From the IMG/VR virus record IMGVR_UViG_3300045117_000026, positions 1-64,000 of that record: DNA of 64,000 bases, one strand, 5' to 3'. Positions 7,624-15,675 of the stretch are shown piece after piece; position 1 is the stretch's first letter, and each line of letters opens with the position of its first letter. The DNA comes from a virus. A program made the translations under genes and the position numbers. The notes under the pieces were generated by a model. That model was not told where the DNA came from and ran no database searches. It saw nothing but the letters and a program-made list of their open reading frames with translations.

Positions 7624-8383
7624 CTGCATCTCCTTTCGTTTTCTTTTCGGGGATATAGGCTTGAGGGGTATAAATCGTATTGTCGTTCTGAGGTCTGCCG
7701 AAGACTTCAAAGATGTCATTGATTGTCTGCGGGCCCACATCGGGCACGGCGCCTTTAAGCTTCTTGAACGGCTGGGCAAGGAAGTCTATAAACTTCGGGA
7801 ATTCTTTCTTAATCGCAGTTGCCCTTGCTAACCCAACGCCTTTTATAGACGTCAGCATTTCAATAACAGGGTCACGCACAAGCAACGGGATGGCATAATG
7901 GACCGGCGCCTTTCCGGCTACATGCTCAGGGTCGTTGTACCATGAAACGATTTTCTGCACCGCAGTATAGGCAGCCCCGGCGCCCTCAGACGGGAAGCGA
8001 TAGTGGTAAATGCCAGCGTGCCACATCTCAAGTAACCAGTTCTCAAGAAAGAACCAGTTATAGTTACGTTCACCGTATTTGGTGCGGATATTCATCCTGG
8101 GGAATGAACAACTGTAGTAACCGAGTATCATCAGTATTGGAATGTCAACTGCTTCGGCAAGGCCTCGCAGTTGTTCCTTAATCCTGTTTGTCTGCATATC
8201 GGTCAATAGCGCACCGATTGTTTTCTCTTCCATGCCGACAGTCAAGTGAGGAGGACACTCCATGATAAACCGGTAATCGCCACCTCTGTCCCCGAGGTCG
8301 CAAATCTCGACATTGTCGTTCATTAATTCCTGAAACTTCTTCTTCGTAGGATCAGGTTGTCTGTAGTCCATCCATAAGTGCAT
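7601..8383 (-). CDS. ERCC4-type (XPF/Mus81-like) nuclease with HhH motif
   Basis: 260 residues. The segment VGMEEKTIGALLTDMQTNR (49-67) corresponds to the VERK...D nuclease motif of ERCC4-domain proteins, slightly degenerate (EEK for ERK). A helix-hairpin-helix (SIKGVGLARATAI, 179-191) follows, as in XPF/Mus81. Such enzymes cut branched DNA, which fits a role in resolving replication or recombination intermediates. It lies between a zinc-ribbon gene and a RecB-like nuclease gene. Confidence 0.75.
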   Translation of the reverse strand: MHLWMDYRQPDPTKKKFQELMNDNVEICDLGDRGGDYRFIMECPPHLTVGMEEKTIGALLTDMQTNRIKEQLRGLAEAVDIPILMILGYYSCSFPRMNIRTKYGERNYNWFFLENWLLEMWHAGIYHYRFPSEGAGAAYTAVQKIVSWYNDPEHVAGKAPVHYAIPLLVRDPVIEMLTSIKGVGLARATAIKKEFPKFIDFLAQPFKKLKGAVPDVGPQTINDIFEVFGRPQNDNTIYTPQAYIPEKKTKGDAGGQNKKI

Positions 8384-8395
8384 TTCTGTATTCTC

Positions 8396-9181
8396 CTACT
8401 TCTGCATCCACGGTCGGCATAATCCAGCGAACTGACAGCCGGGGCACGTGAATATGTTCGGCCTCGGCGGAAACAGCCCTGTCTTAATCAACCCGATAAC
8501 TGGTTTCAAGACTTCGTTGATATACCAGTTAACGTGCTCAATTGTTCTAACAACTGTCATTTCTTGGACTTCCGGCGTCCGTTTCCTTACGGCGGTATGG
8601 AAACTGAACTTGACCGGCGCAGTAACCCCGGCATTAAGGAAACGGCTCATTGAATATGAGTAAGGTTGCAAGCTTGACTCGACATCGGAAACGGTCTTAC
8701 TGCGCTTTGATGTCTTGTGGTCTATGATTGCCTCATGCTCCTCACGGACATCAATCCTTCCTGTAAAGGCAACCCCTGTATCGGGAATGACAAGTTCAAA
8801 GTTCTCTTCAACGGCAATCGGCTTAATCTTTTTTGCTCTCTGGTCGTACTGGGCACGGACAAGTTGTATGCCCTCGTCCTTGATAATGCCCGGGTCCTCA
8901 TCGCCAAAGTCAATCTCCAGATGGCGCGATTCCTCGTCATCAATCTGGTCTTTCTTTTCCCATGATGTTGAGAATATATCCTCTACATCGCTGAGTGGCA
9001 ACAGTTTTGCAGTCTTCATCTTGTGAGCAAGGTTATCGCCAACTGCTTTGTGATAGGCACCACCTAGGAACAGGTTGTAACTTACCCTGCCTGGTATCTT
9101 GAGTATGTACTGGTATTCAGCCAACCGCGGGCAGTTCATGTAGGCTTGAACTAGTGAGTTACGGAAAGTCAAGGACTGCAT
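8396..9181 (-). CDS. PD-(D/E)XK nuclease, Cas4/RecB-like
   Basis: 261 residues from the ATG at 9181, which follows AGGGGG; an in-frame TTG one codon upstream is less likely. The motif GRID...IIDHKTSKR (about 142-160) and SLQPYSY give the active site. One Cys near the N-terminus (YMNCPR) and three near the end (CPGCQFAGLC) match the Fe-S cluster arrangement of Cas4/AddB-type exonucleases. It probably resects DNA ends for recombination. Confidence 0.8.
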   Translation of the reverse strand: MQSLTFRNSLVQAYMNCPRLAEYQYILKIPGRVSYNLFLGGAYHKAVGDNLAHKMKTAKLLPLSDVEDIFSTSWEKKDQIDDEESRHLEIDFGDEDPGIIKDEGIQLVRAQYDQRAKKIKPIAVEENFELVIPDTGVAFTGRIDVREEHEAIIDHKTSKRSKTVSDVESSLQPYSYSMSRFLNAGVTAPVKFSFHTAVRKRTPEVQEMTVVRTIEHVNWYINEVLKPVIGLIKTGLFPPRPNIFTCPGCQFAGLCRPWMQK

Positions 9182-9413
9182 CAATTCCCCCTAACCGGCC
9201 TTGGCATTCCTCGTGCATAAACGGCAGAATGCCTAGTACCTCGAATTCTACATCATCGTTGGGACAGAACTTCCCATGACCTTTTGGCTGTAACACCCTG
9301 TACCTTACAACCCGCTTTTTGCCACACCAACAACATTGTTCTAGGGAGATGATTTCGTCTTCTCCTGCCGGCATATCATCAGTATCCGGTGTTTGATGCC
9401 AGCAATGTTCCAT
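9159..9413 (-). CDS. Small zinc-binding protein
   Basis: 84 residues with CCWCGKKR, CPND and a HEEC, enough ligands for one or two zinc sites. Function unknown. It overlaps the nuclease gene by 23 bases in another frame, so it is probably coupled to it. Confidence 0.6.
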   Translation of the reverse strand: MEHCWHQTPDTDDMPAGEDEIISLEQCCWCGKKRVVRYRVLQPKGHGKFCPNDDVEFEVLGILPFMHEECQGRLGGIDAVLDFP

Positions 9414-9426
9414 AGTATTGCTCCTT

Positions 9427-9873
9427 CTATTTTAATCTTTGTCTTACTAATTCTGAACTTGATTGTAATTTCTCACCACCAACGTTATATCTGATCTCGA
9501 TATTAAGGTTATTACACGTTATGATTTCCTGTGGCGGGAGAGTAAATGGGCCACGGTCGCCACCCTTTGCGAATATGTTCGGGTGGTAATGACTCAGACT
9601 CTGGGCAACAGAGCCGTCATTGTCTATATTGGGGAGTACGGCGTTAACGTCCTTCATGGCAAGCAGGATTTCCGAACGTTCTTTGTAAGGCATAAAGCAG
9701 TAGCCCTTTTTGGCTACTGCCTGTTCATCCGTATTAAGTATGACCCATAAGATGTCACCGAGTTTCTTTGCGGCCTGTATGTATCTTACGTGTCCGATAT
9801 GGAGAGGGTCGAAGTAACCTGAAACCGCAACGACTGTTGTAGCACGTTTCTTTTTCTTACATAGACCGCCCAT
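9427..9873 (-). CDS. Nucleotidyltransferase, cytidylyltransferase-like
   Basis: 148 residues from the ATG at 9873, spaced from GGAAG by 6 bases. The HxGH motif of the family is clear (GYFDPLHIGHVRYIQAAK). These enzymes join a nucleotide to a sugar phosphate, glycerol phosphate or cofactor precursor, as in RfaE/TagD. The start lies inside the end of the cupin gene. Together the two suggest sugar or surface modification, but the substrate is unknown. Confidence 0.75.
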   Translation of the reverse strand: MGGLCKKKKRATTVVAVSGYFDPLHIGHVRYIQAAKKLGDILWVILNTDEQAVAKKGYCFMPYKERSEILLAMKDVNAVLPNIDNDGSVAQSLSHYHPNIFAKGGDRGPFTLPPQEIITCNNLNIEIRYNVGGEKLQSSSELVRQRLK

Positions 9874-10261
9874 AGTCATCTTCCATTCTAACGATATCCG
9901 TATCGTCATAGTCCTCTGGCCGTGGGAAGCATTCAAGCAATGACAGTGGCGTATCGGCAAGCGATGAAACGCGGTGGATAGTATTAGCTGGTATTACTAC
10001 TGAAGTACCTGTTCTGAGGTACACTCTGGCAAATTCAACGTGGTCAGGGCTATCATGCTCAGTAATCATGCACGGTACCTCTAGATAACCATCATCTAGG
10101 AATGTCATAATTTCTGAACGTTTCTTATGGTACTGGAGTGATGTCCTTGACGCCTTGATAATATGCAACGTCTTGGCTACCACTTTGCCATCCGAGTCTA
10201 CGATAAGATGCTCGTGGCCCCACGGCTTATCAACGCGCACAGGGGCAGAAATAGTTATCAT
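9857..10261 (-). CDS. Cupin, mannose-6-phosphate isomerase type II-like
   Basis: 134 residues from the ATG at 10261, which has an ideal GGAG six bases upstream. The WGHE motif, LQYHKKRSE, and IPANTIHRV followed by LLEC are typical of the cupin domain of ManC/type II phosphomannose isomerases. The pyrophosphorylase half is absent. Adjacent to a nucleotidyltransferase gene, it may contribute to making a nucleotide sugar. Confidence 0.7.
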   Translation of the reverse strand: MITISAPVRVDKPWGHEHLIVDSDGKVVAKTLHIIKASRTSLQYHKKRSEIMTFLDDGYLEVPCMITEHDSPDHVEFARVYLRTGTSVVIPANTIHRVSSLADTPLSLLECFPRPEDYDDTDIVRMEDDYGRSM

Positions 10262-10287
10262 TGGAAACTCCTTCTCGATAGTAGAAA

Positions 10288-10491
10288 CTAAAGCTGATTG
10301 TCGTTTATCATCCAAAGACCGCGACCTGTTGAAAACAATACCATCAGCAATGCCGCAATCCCCATGACAGATACAAGGATAGCTAGAATATTTCCATCCG
10401 CATTAAGTAGAATGGAAATAAAAACCGGCCACCACCCCCCGGTCATTAAGAGTAAAACGAAAACCCTGTAGGCTTTGGCTAACATTGCCAT
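10288..10491 (-). CDS. Small membrane protein
   Basis: 67 residues with two hydrophobic segments (about 9-29 and 34-53) and a short polar tail. The ribosome site is weak. Function unknown; it could affect the host envelope. Confidence 0.55.
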   Translation of the reverse strand: MAMLAKAYRVFVLLLMTGGWWPVFISILLNADGNILAILVSVMGIAALLMVLFSTGRGLWMINDNQL

Positions 10492-10545
10492 ATTCTACCA
10501 CAAACTGTGAGAGACTTTCAAGTAAGGTTTGGGTGCGCGGGAGTC

Positions 10546-10788
10546 TTAACCGCGTACCGCTCCGCTAAGGTTTTTATCTTTTATAGCTCCTGGTGTCAGA
10601 GAGTTCTCTTGAGGGCTTCGACCATCTTTATCGCCCAACACCAGCACCCATCCTTTGTCTCTCAGATATTCGTCCATGAGTTTGAGGACGCTCGAAGCAG
10701 CGAGTGTCATGAACCCCTGCTCTTTACGCATCCAATCTTTGAAGTCTTGCCACTCTATATCAGATACTTTAAGCGTCCTCGTACTCAT
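10546..10788 (-). CDS. Hypothetical protein
   Basis: 80 residues, helical, with a good AAGGAG site upstream of ATG at 10788. No recognised motif. It sits in the replication/recombination part of the leftward operon. Confidence 0.6.
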   Translation of the reverse strand: MSTRTLKVSDIEWQDFKDWMRKEQGFMTLAASSVLKLMDEYLRDKGWVLVLGDKDGRSPQENSLTPGAIKDKNLSGAVRG

Positions 10789-10798
10789 GGATAGCTCC

Positions 10799-10993
10799 TT
10801 ATGCTACTGCCGTGAACTTTCCCGGTGCGGCTTCCTTAAGCTGCAGGGATACCGTCATGTCCTTCACAAGTTGCGTGGATTTAGGAGCGAAGCTTGCGAA
10901 CTCAGGTTTGTTCTTGAGCATTGAAGCTATCTCCAGCGTTGTTTTCGATGTGCCTGTGCAGAACACGTAAACAGCATCCTTTACTGCAGACAT
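10799..10993 (-). CDS. Hypothetical protein
   Basis: 64 residues, mixed helix and strand, no motif recognised and only a weak ribosome site. Conserved packing between two well-supported genes argues that it is real. Confidence 0.5.
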   Translation of the reverse strand: MSAVKDAVYVFCTGTSKTTLEIASMLKNKPEFASFAPKSTQLVKDMTVSLQLKEAAPGKFTAVA

Positions 10994-11001
10994 TGGGTCA
11001 G

Positions 11002-11637
11002 CTACCGGGTTGGTGCTTTTGGGGTTGCCTTTACAGGGGCAGCTTTCGTAGGTGGCGAAGTAGCTACCGGGGTAGCAACCTTCTTCGCTGGCGCCGGTGC
11101 CGGGGCCGGTGCTGGCGCTGGCTCTTCGCCGAAGTAGCCGTAGAATTTCGTTGGGACCAATCTCTCAAAGGTTTTGGGTGGGGCATTGGGGTTCTTCCGG
11201 TCTTCCATTGTTTCTTCCTGCCACTTCCAATCGCACTCGAGTCCCTGGAAGCCCTTGGCGTTCTGCCATGTCTTACCTTCATCATCGGTGAGGGAGAATC
11301 TGGCGCTTTCGAAGTTGACTCCGACACTCTCGAGAGCGGCGCAGAATACGGCAAGACCGGCGAGTTCGTTCATTTGCTGGTCAGAAGCGAAGAGAGAACC
11401 ATCTTCATTGATTTCGAACTCCGAGATTGTCTTACCCATTTTGAGGGTAACGTCTTCAACACCATCAGAACCATCCGATGGGACGATGGCGATCTTGAGC
11501 GACGGGCCGTTCATGTACTTTGGGTCATTGGGTAGCCAGCCGGCTGCAGCGATGTAGCCCTTGATTCCGTCCGGGAATGTCTTGGGCTTCCCCTGCGCTG
11601 AGGGGGCAAAGGTGTTCTTTCCAAGTCCAAAAGGCAT
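11002..11637 (-). CDS. Hypothetical protein with Pro/Ala-rich tail
   Basis: 211 residues with a strong AAGGAGGAAAAC site. The first 165 residues are a compact acidic alpha/beta domain. Residues 170-211 are a Pro-Ala-Lys-Thr linker (EEPAPAPAPAP...) ending in basic residues. An OB-fold-plus-tail single-strand binding protein would fit the context, but the tail is basic rather than the acidic tip of SSB, and no OB motif is recognisable. Left as unknown. Confidence 0.65.
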   Translation of the reverse strand: MPFGLGKNTFAPSAQGKPKTFPDGIKGYIAAAGWLPNDPKYMNGPSLKIAIVPSDGSDGVEDVTLKMGKTISEFEINEDGSLFASDQQMNELAGLAVFCAALESVGVNFESARFSLTDDEGKTWQNAKGFQGLECDWKWQEETMEDRKNPNAPPKTFERLVPTKFYGYFGEEPAPAPAPAPAPAKKVATPVATSPPTKAAPVKATPKAPTR

Positions 11638-11805
11638 TTAGTTTTCCTCCTTAAAGGATGTATTTTGTTGGACTATCGCTATCATGTGCTGGGCAAGCAA
11701 CACAGTCTTAGCCGAAGATTTTGGCGAGCCAGGATTTGGCGAGCCGAAATCGAGGCGCAATTGTTTGCCATTTGCGCTTGTGGTATACCATGCTGGTTCG
11801 CCCAT
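11638..11805 (-). CDS. Small protein overlapping its neighbour
   Basis: 55 residues from ATG at 11805; a start at 11838 adds 11 residues. The sequence looks natural (GEPAWYTTSANGKQLRLDFG), more so than the overlapping other frame. It overlaps the gene at 11708-12046 by 98 bases, so one of the two ends early or a frameshift joins them. Confidence 0.45.
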   Translation of the reverse strand: MGEPAWYTTSANGKQLRLDFGSPNPGSPKSSAKTVLLAQHMIAIVQQNTSFKEEN

Positions 11806-12046
11806 GGTACACTCGCTTTGGACATCTGTGGGAGACAACTGTAATCGGGCTGTTGCCGGGGTGAGTAACCATATGGGAGACTTTCAGCGCCGTGTTACAG
11901 AAGCTGCACAGGACCTTAGGCTGTCTGATACGTGAGTTCAGCAGGTGCTTTTTATTCGGGAGACGCTTCGGCTTCAAGCTGATTGTCTCCGTTGTACCGC
12001 TCTCGTCTTGTATCAGTTCAGTCCGGTGCGTGAGTGTGGTTTCCAT
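11708..12046 (-). CDS. Possible zinc-finger protein; 3' part overlaps next gene
   Basis: 112 residues from ATG 12046, five bases after AAAGGAG. CSFC (about 46-49), HMVTH and SHRC could form a zinc finger. The last 35 residues are basic and unlike the rest, and this stretch overlaps the next gene in another frame. A single-base frameshift near 11810 would join the finger to the better-looking frame and give one longer protein; I cannot tell a sequencing error from real overlap. Confidence 0.45.
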   Translation of the reverse strand: METTLTHRTELIQDESGTTETISLKPKRLPNKKHLLNSRIRQPKVLCSFCNTALKVSHMVTHPGNSPITVVSHRCPKRVYHGRTSMVYHKRKWQTIAPRFRLAKSWLAKIFG

Positions 12047-12116
12047 CGCTTCTCCTTTCATTTAGACTTGTCCATTATCTTGCCCTAGTGAATTCCTAGG
12101 GTAGCCTGTTGGACGC

Positions 12117-13133
12117 TTAATTTGAGGCATTGGACGCTGTTTCAGAGGCGTCCCTGCTAGCGTTTACAGGCAATAAGAACCGTGGCGAAATGTTATCTGG
12201 TCGTAAAAGCGACTCATAAGCCATCTCTTCCATCGTAAGCCTAACTTTAGGCGGTGCCTGTTGCGCGACTAGGCTTATGGCATTGGCTATGCCTAGAGTT
12301 GACTTGTCGCTAGCGTATTTACCGTATTGTAACTCAAACAGCACCTTCGCTTTATACTTGCGCGCCATGTTGAGCCGTTCCACTAGAGTCTGAACGTTAG
12401 CAGGTGCAAGCGGGACCGGTTTAGCAAGTTCGCTCATTGGCTTGATAGCCGACAGAAAGCTGTGGAGTTTTGAGCGGAATAAGTCAAGGATTAACTCGGC
12501 GTTGCCCCTATGGACCTGCCGTGATAGCATAACTTCGTCCGTGCTCTTGAGGCCGTTGGAGCAGATAAGGACTTCCCAATAACCGGAGAATGATAGGCTC
12601 GCCAGCCCGCGTACAGAGTTGATAATGATAAGCCCCGTAGATATGCCGAAACTGTCGAGCTTATCCTTGAAAAGGTATTTCGTGTAAGTCTTGGAGCCAA
12701 GGTTAAGATAACCTCGCTTTGCGAAACCAACTTTGTCCTCGGTCATAACTTCCTCTGCGATGTCAATCGCGGACTTCGTCCTTATCGGAACATACTCCTC
12801 GGTAACGGCAGCGTAAATCGTGTTGTTATAAACTCGCAAGACGATCTCGTTGTTTCTGTCCTCGACGAGCGCCCTTGCGACAACAGTATCACGCTGTTGC
12901 CATTGCATCTGTTCGAGTCCCCGTATCGAAAGCCCGAGGTGGTGCATGAGTTGTGTTTCAGCACTGCCCCTGGCGTACATCGCTGTACCATCAGGGAACA
13001 AGACTTTAGTGTATTTGACTTTCTCGTGGTTGTCGTCCGTGATGCGATAGACGGACAGCCTACAATCCGGGGTCAGCTTAACGTCAACGAATTCCTCATT
13101 GGCTACGGCTTCCGGCAATTGTTGATACGACAT
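12117..13133 (-). CDS. DUF932-like phage/plasmid protein
   Basis: 338 residues from ATG 13133, which follows AAAGGAG; the frame extends 32 codons further without a ribosome site. The order of segments, a beta-rich N-terminus, YVPIRTKSAID, then IINSVRGLASLSFSGYWEVLICSNGLKS and a QVHRGN helix start, resembles the DUF932 phage/plasmid family (segment VRVVCSNTL...RHT), of unknown biochemical role but often near replication genes. It is the first gene left of the iteron region, whose repeats start 48 bases upstream. Confidence 0.6.
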   Translation of the reverse strand: MSYQQLPEAVANEEFVDVKLTPDCRLSVYRITDDNHEKVKYTKVLFPDGTAMYARGSAETQLMHHLGLSIRGLEQMQWQQRDTVVARALVEDRNNEIVLRVYNNTIYAAVTEEYVPIRTKSAIDIAEEVMTEDKVGFAKRGYLNLGSKTYTKYLFKDKLDSFGISTGLIIINSVRGLASLSFSGYWEVLICSNGLKSTDEVMLSRQVHRGNAELILDLFRSKLHSFLSAIKPMSELAKPVPLAPANVQTLVERLNMARKYKAKVLFELQYGKYASDKSTLGIANAISLVAQQAPPKVRLTMEEMAYESLLRPDNISPRFLLPVNASRDASETASNASN

Positions 13134-13180
13134 TGTTTCTACTCCTTTACTTTTTTGACCAATTGTTCTACTTTTCTCAG

Positions 13181-13483
13181 AGTTGACAGGAAATTTCCTG
13201 TTTTTGAAGCTAGAGTTGACAGTTGACACCAGTTGACGCGAATTGACAAGGGGAAAGGGGCATTGGGGATAGGGGTCGTACCCTAACCAGAAGAGAGAAT
13301 ACTAGGTTGGACAGTACCGTTAATATATATATATATATATTAATAATAATATTATAATAAGACCCCATGGTTTTATCTCCTCTCTATATATTAAGGCTCA
13401 GCTATAACAACCTGTCAACTAGCTTTAGTCTAGGCTGTCAACTGCCTGTCAACTCTGTCAACTACGATTGGAAGCCTGTCAAC
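13181..13483. repeat. Inverted arrays of AGTTGACA around an AT tract: candidate replication origin
   Basis: Left arm: GTTGAC at 13182, 13215, 13222 and 13232, plus ATTGAC at 13242. Right arm, opposite orientation: GTCAAC at 13414, 13437, 13448, 13457 and 13478, each within CTGTCAACT. The arms face each other across a 41-base tract of only A and T (13320-13360). A palindrome AGGAAATTTCCT lies at 13188-13199. The stretch 13134-13486 has no gene. Iterons flanking an AT-rich unwinding tract, next to a helicase gene, are typical of a replication origin; an operator array is the alternative. Confidence 0.65.
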
Positions 13484-13486
13484 TCC

Positions 13487-13648
13487 CTAACTTCCATCGT
13501 CGGGCGTCTTTGGAATCATCTTACGGATTGTCCTACCGCAAGAGGCACTGGTGCAGTACCCTGTAGGTATCAGGACATCATCACTGGGAATCTTGACCCT
13601 TATCTTAAAGTCGTCCTCTTTCTTTGACGGCTTGGGTCTCTTTCTCAT
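13487..13648 (-). CDS. Small basic protein with Cys pair
   Basis: 53 residues (starts MRKRPKPSKKEDD). A lysine/arginine-rich start, then CTSASC (residues 32-37), a possible half zinc site. ATG directly follows the stop of the upstream gene (TAACATG), with GGAGG inside that gene's end. It borders the candidate origin and could bind DNA or RNA. Confidence 0.5.
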   Translation of the reverse strand: MRKRPKPSKKEDDFKIRVKIPSDDVLIPTGYCTSASCGRTIRKMIPKTPDDGS

Positions 13649-13649
13649 G

Positions 13650-13874
13650 TTAGTACATTTCCTCCCAATTCTTTAACTCCTCGCTCGCTATTCGCTCGCG
13701 AGTCGTTAGCCCACTGCTCTTGCGCTGGTTTCCACAACAGAGCGGGTTGGAGCACCGCACCCTGGTCTTGCGCGCTATACCGAGGGTCCTGTCGCTGACC
13801 GATATCATGTGGATCAACCTGCAGAATTTCTTTGCCTTTTTGATGCCATCCCGGAGACGCTTTGTGTGCATCAT
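13650..13874 (-). CDS. Small basic Cys-containing protein
   Basis: 74 residues, basic, with CSNPLCCGNQRKS (41-53), a CxxxxCC pattern like a one-sided zinc ribbon; the neighbouring 53-residue protein carries a similar CxxxxC. ATG follows AGGTGAAATAAA. The end lies beside the next small gene, suggesting a pair. Function unknown. Confidence 0.55.
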   Translation of the reverse strand: MMHTKRLRDGIKKAKKFCRLIHMISVSDRTLGIARKTRVRCSNPLCCGNQRKSSGLTTRERIASEELKNWEEMY

Positions 13875-13875
13875 T

Positions 13876-15072
13876 TTATTTCACCTCTATCTCCATAGAC
13901 TGCCGGAGTTTCAAGAAAGACTTCTGCCCCGTCTTAATAAGTTCAATACGTTCAGCCTGTTGTAAGCCACCTATAATATACCAGAACTGGTCGGCACGAA
14001 CCCTGCCGGACAACTGACGGTGAATATCAGATATGGACATTATATTATTATTCTGTGACAATAACTGGAGTATCTTTGCTTCTACCTTTCCTGCAGACGA
14101 TAACGGGAAGTTGCCATACACGCATGAGGAACTCTGAATGGCATAGTTGCCCCATGCTAAAGCTGCCGACATTGATACATCGGATATCTCGACTTCCCCA
14201 TCGGTAACGGCATAGAGTAACGCCATCTTGAATATCTGCTCCGGAACACGTTCTATGATTTGCCCTAGGATGCCAGGGAACTTCTGATTGCGCCAGTCGG
14301 TGTAGAATGATTTCCACAGCCGTTTAGCATTGTCGCTCATGTAAATCATCCTGACTTCAGTATCGTGGAGCGACTTAATCATGTCGGCAAGGACCATCCA
14401 CATGTCCTGGTCCGGAGAGTCGGGGAATGGATTGGCCGGCTTTGGATAGCCTGTATAGTAAACGAAACGATTGGAAAAGCCACCCATCACCTCTTCCTCT
14501 TGTATGGAAGACTCCAGCCATTCGGGGGTAGTTGATGACAAGATTGAGATAAATGGCTTTTGAAGAGTTAATGGCGCCTTGCGGGTGGGTAAGCTTATGG
14601 CATCAGGGCTATCGTACATATGAGTTAGCATTGGTGGCAAGTTGCTCGAGAAATCCTGCCTTGCCTTACGTAGCAGGGTTGCTAGTTCATCTATATGCAG
14701 GATGTTATTCCATGAGTCCCTGGGTGGGTCCTCATCCGGATTAAACGCCCCCATATGAGATAACAAGCCCTCAGCCGTGGAAACTGAATGTATTGTATGA
14801 ACAAGAGGAATACTCATATCCTTGAGAAGCTTGAGACCCAATGAAGCTGCGGTCGACTTTCGGCTCACGCCGGTGTCGCCTACTAATACTGTGAAGAAAT
14901 TCGGGAACACGGGTCTGCCGTACCATCCACCGACACGACGCCCGATGACCGTCCCAATAACGGTAGCAAGTGTCCCAAAGTGGTATTCATCACATGCCTC
15001 AGTACAATTGCCTACAAGCTCTCGATAGGAAGAAAAGATTCCTCTCCAAACAACGTCAGGGAGAGTTGGCAT
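13876..15072 (-). CDS. P-loop ATPase/replicative helicase, DUF3987-like
   Basis: 398 residues. Walker A is VGDTGVSRKST (64-74) and Walker B is ILHIDEL (124-130). The following LSSTTPEW and GGFSNRFVYY segments match DUF3987/primase-helicase-type ATPases that act as replicative helicases in phages and plasmids. The C-terminal 80 residues look like a winged helix (ISDIHRQLSGRVRADQFWYIIGGLQ). No primase domain is fused to it. It lies next to the candidate origin, supporting a role in replication start. Confidence 0.75.
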   Translation of the reverse strand: MPTLPDVVWRGIFSSYRELVGNCTEACDEYHFGTLATVIGTVIGRRVGGWYGRPVFPNFFTVLVGDTGVSRKSTAASLGLKLLKDMSIPLVHTIHSVSTAEGLLSHMGAFNPDEDPPRDSWNNILHIDELATLLRKARQDFSSNLPPMLTHMYDSPDAISLPTRKAPLTLQKPFISILSSTTPEWLESSIQEEEVMGGFSNRFVYYTGYPKPANPFPDSPDQDMWMVLADMIKSLHDTEVRMIYMSDNAKRLWKSFYTDWRNQKFPGILGQIIERVPEQIFKMALLYAVTDGEVEISDVSMSAALAWGNYAIQSSSCVYGNFPLSSAGKVEAKILQLLSQNNNIMSISDIHRQLSGRVRADQFWYIIGGLQQAERIELIKTGQKSFLKLRQSMEIEVK

Positions 15073-15154
15073 ATGTCCCCTTTCGAGTAATGGCTAGCTG
15101 AAAATTGCCAGACTGCCATTCTAGCAAACTAGCCTATCAGAGTCAAGTGGGTTA

Positions 15155-15484
15155 TTAGCCCCTCAGGGCTACAATATTATTAGGGTCAGTAAGGTCAATA
15201 ACGAATGGTCCATTGTCGCTGTCGTCACCATCTGCTTGGTTCGCACAGATATAAAGATCGCTTTCAACCCTGTCTAGATGCTTGGTGATGTACCTGATGA
15301 AGTCGACCATGACAGTTTGTGGCTCCAGCCGGTCCAGAGGCATTACTTGTCCAGACCTCTCTTTGCTCAAGAGTTGTGCGTACTCAAGAGCTTGTAAGGC
15401 GAATGCTCTGCCTCCCCAATGGCTGAATAACTGCGGACTCCTTTCTCCTTTGTTCCTGAATGAGATACTTACCCTGTCGCCCAT
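15155..15484 (-). CDS. Conserved phage hypothetical protein
   Basis: 109 residues starting MGDRVSISFRNKG, with LFSHWGG. This start and the SHWGG motif recur in a widespread phage/plasmid family of unknown function. A small inverted repeat lies in the gap upstream (15093-15132). Confidence 0.6.
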   Translation of the reverse strand: MGDRVSISFRNKGERSPQLFSHWGGRAFALQALEYAQLLSKERSGQVMPLDRLEPQTVMVDFIRYITKHLDRVESDLYICANQADGDDSDNGPFVIDLTDPNNIVALRG

Positions 15485-15489
15485 TTCTT

Positions 15490-15675
15490 TTATCCTTTTT
15501 GCCCTCGCCGGTGACCGGCCGCAGAGCTAACATTTGGTGACTTCTCAACCATATCCCCTGTATCGCCTATGTAGATACTTGGCCCCTTTAGTTCCTTGAG
15601 TTTGTGCTCGAATGCATCTTTGTTATCCGCTATGTTGCCTATATGGGTATCCCTAAATTGAATTATCTTAGGCAC
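15490..15675 (-). CDS. Small hypothetical protein, GTG start
   Basis: 61 residues from GTG 15675 (AAAGGAG eight bases upstream); the frame runs further up but without a start site and into the neighbouring gene. Contains IYIGDTGDMV and a basic tail. Overlaps the upstream gene's end by 8 bases. Function unknown. Confidence 0.5.
   Translation of the reverse strand: MPKIIQFRDTHIGNIADNKDAFEHKLKELKGPSIYIGDTGDMVEKSPNVSSAAGHRRGQKG

Noticed and set aside
8396-9181. CRISPR Cas4 gene
   Set aside because: No other cas genes or array nearby; a RecB/Cas4-like recombination nuclease fits the context better.
13367-13627. Rightward open frame over the iteron region
   Set aside because: It translates the repeats, has no ribosome site, and opposes the well-supported leftward gene at 13487-13648.
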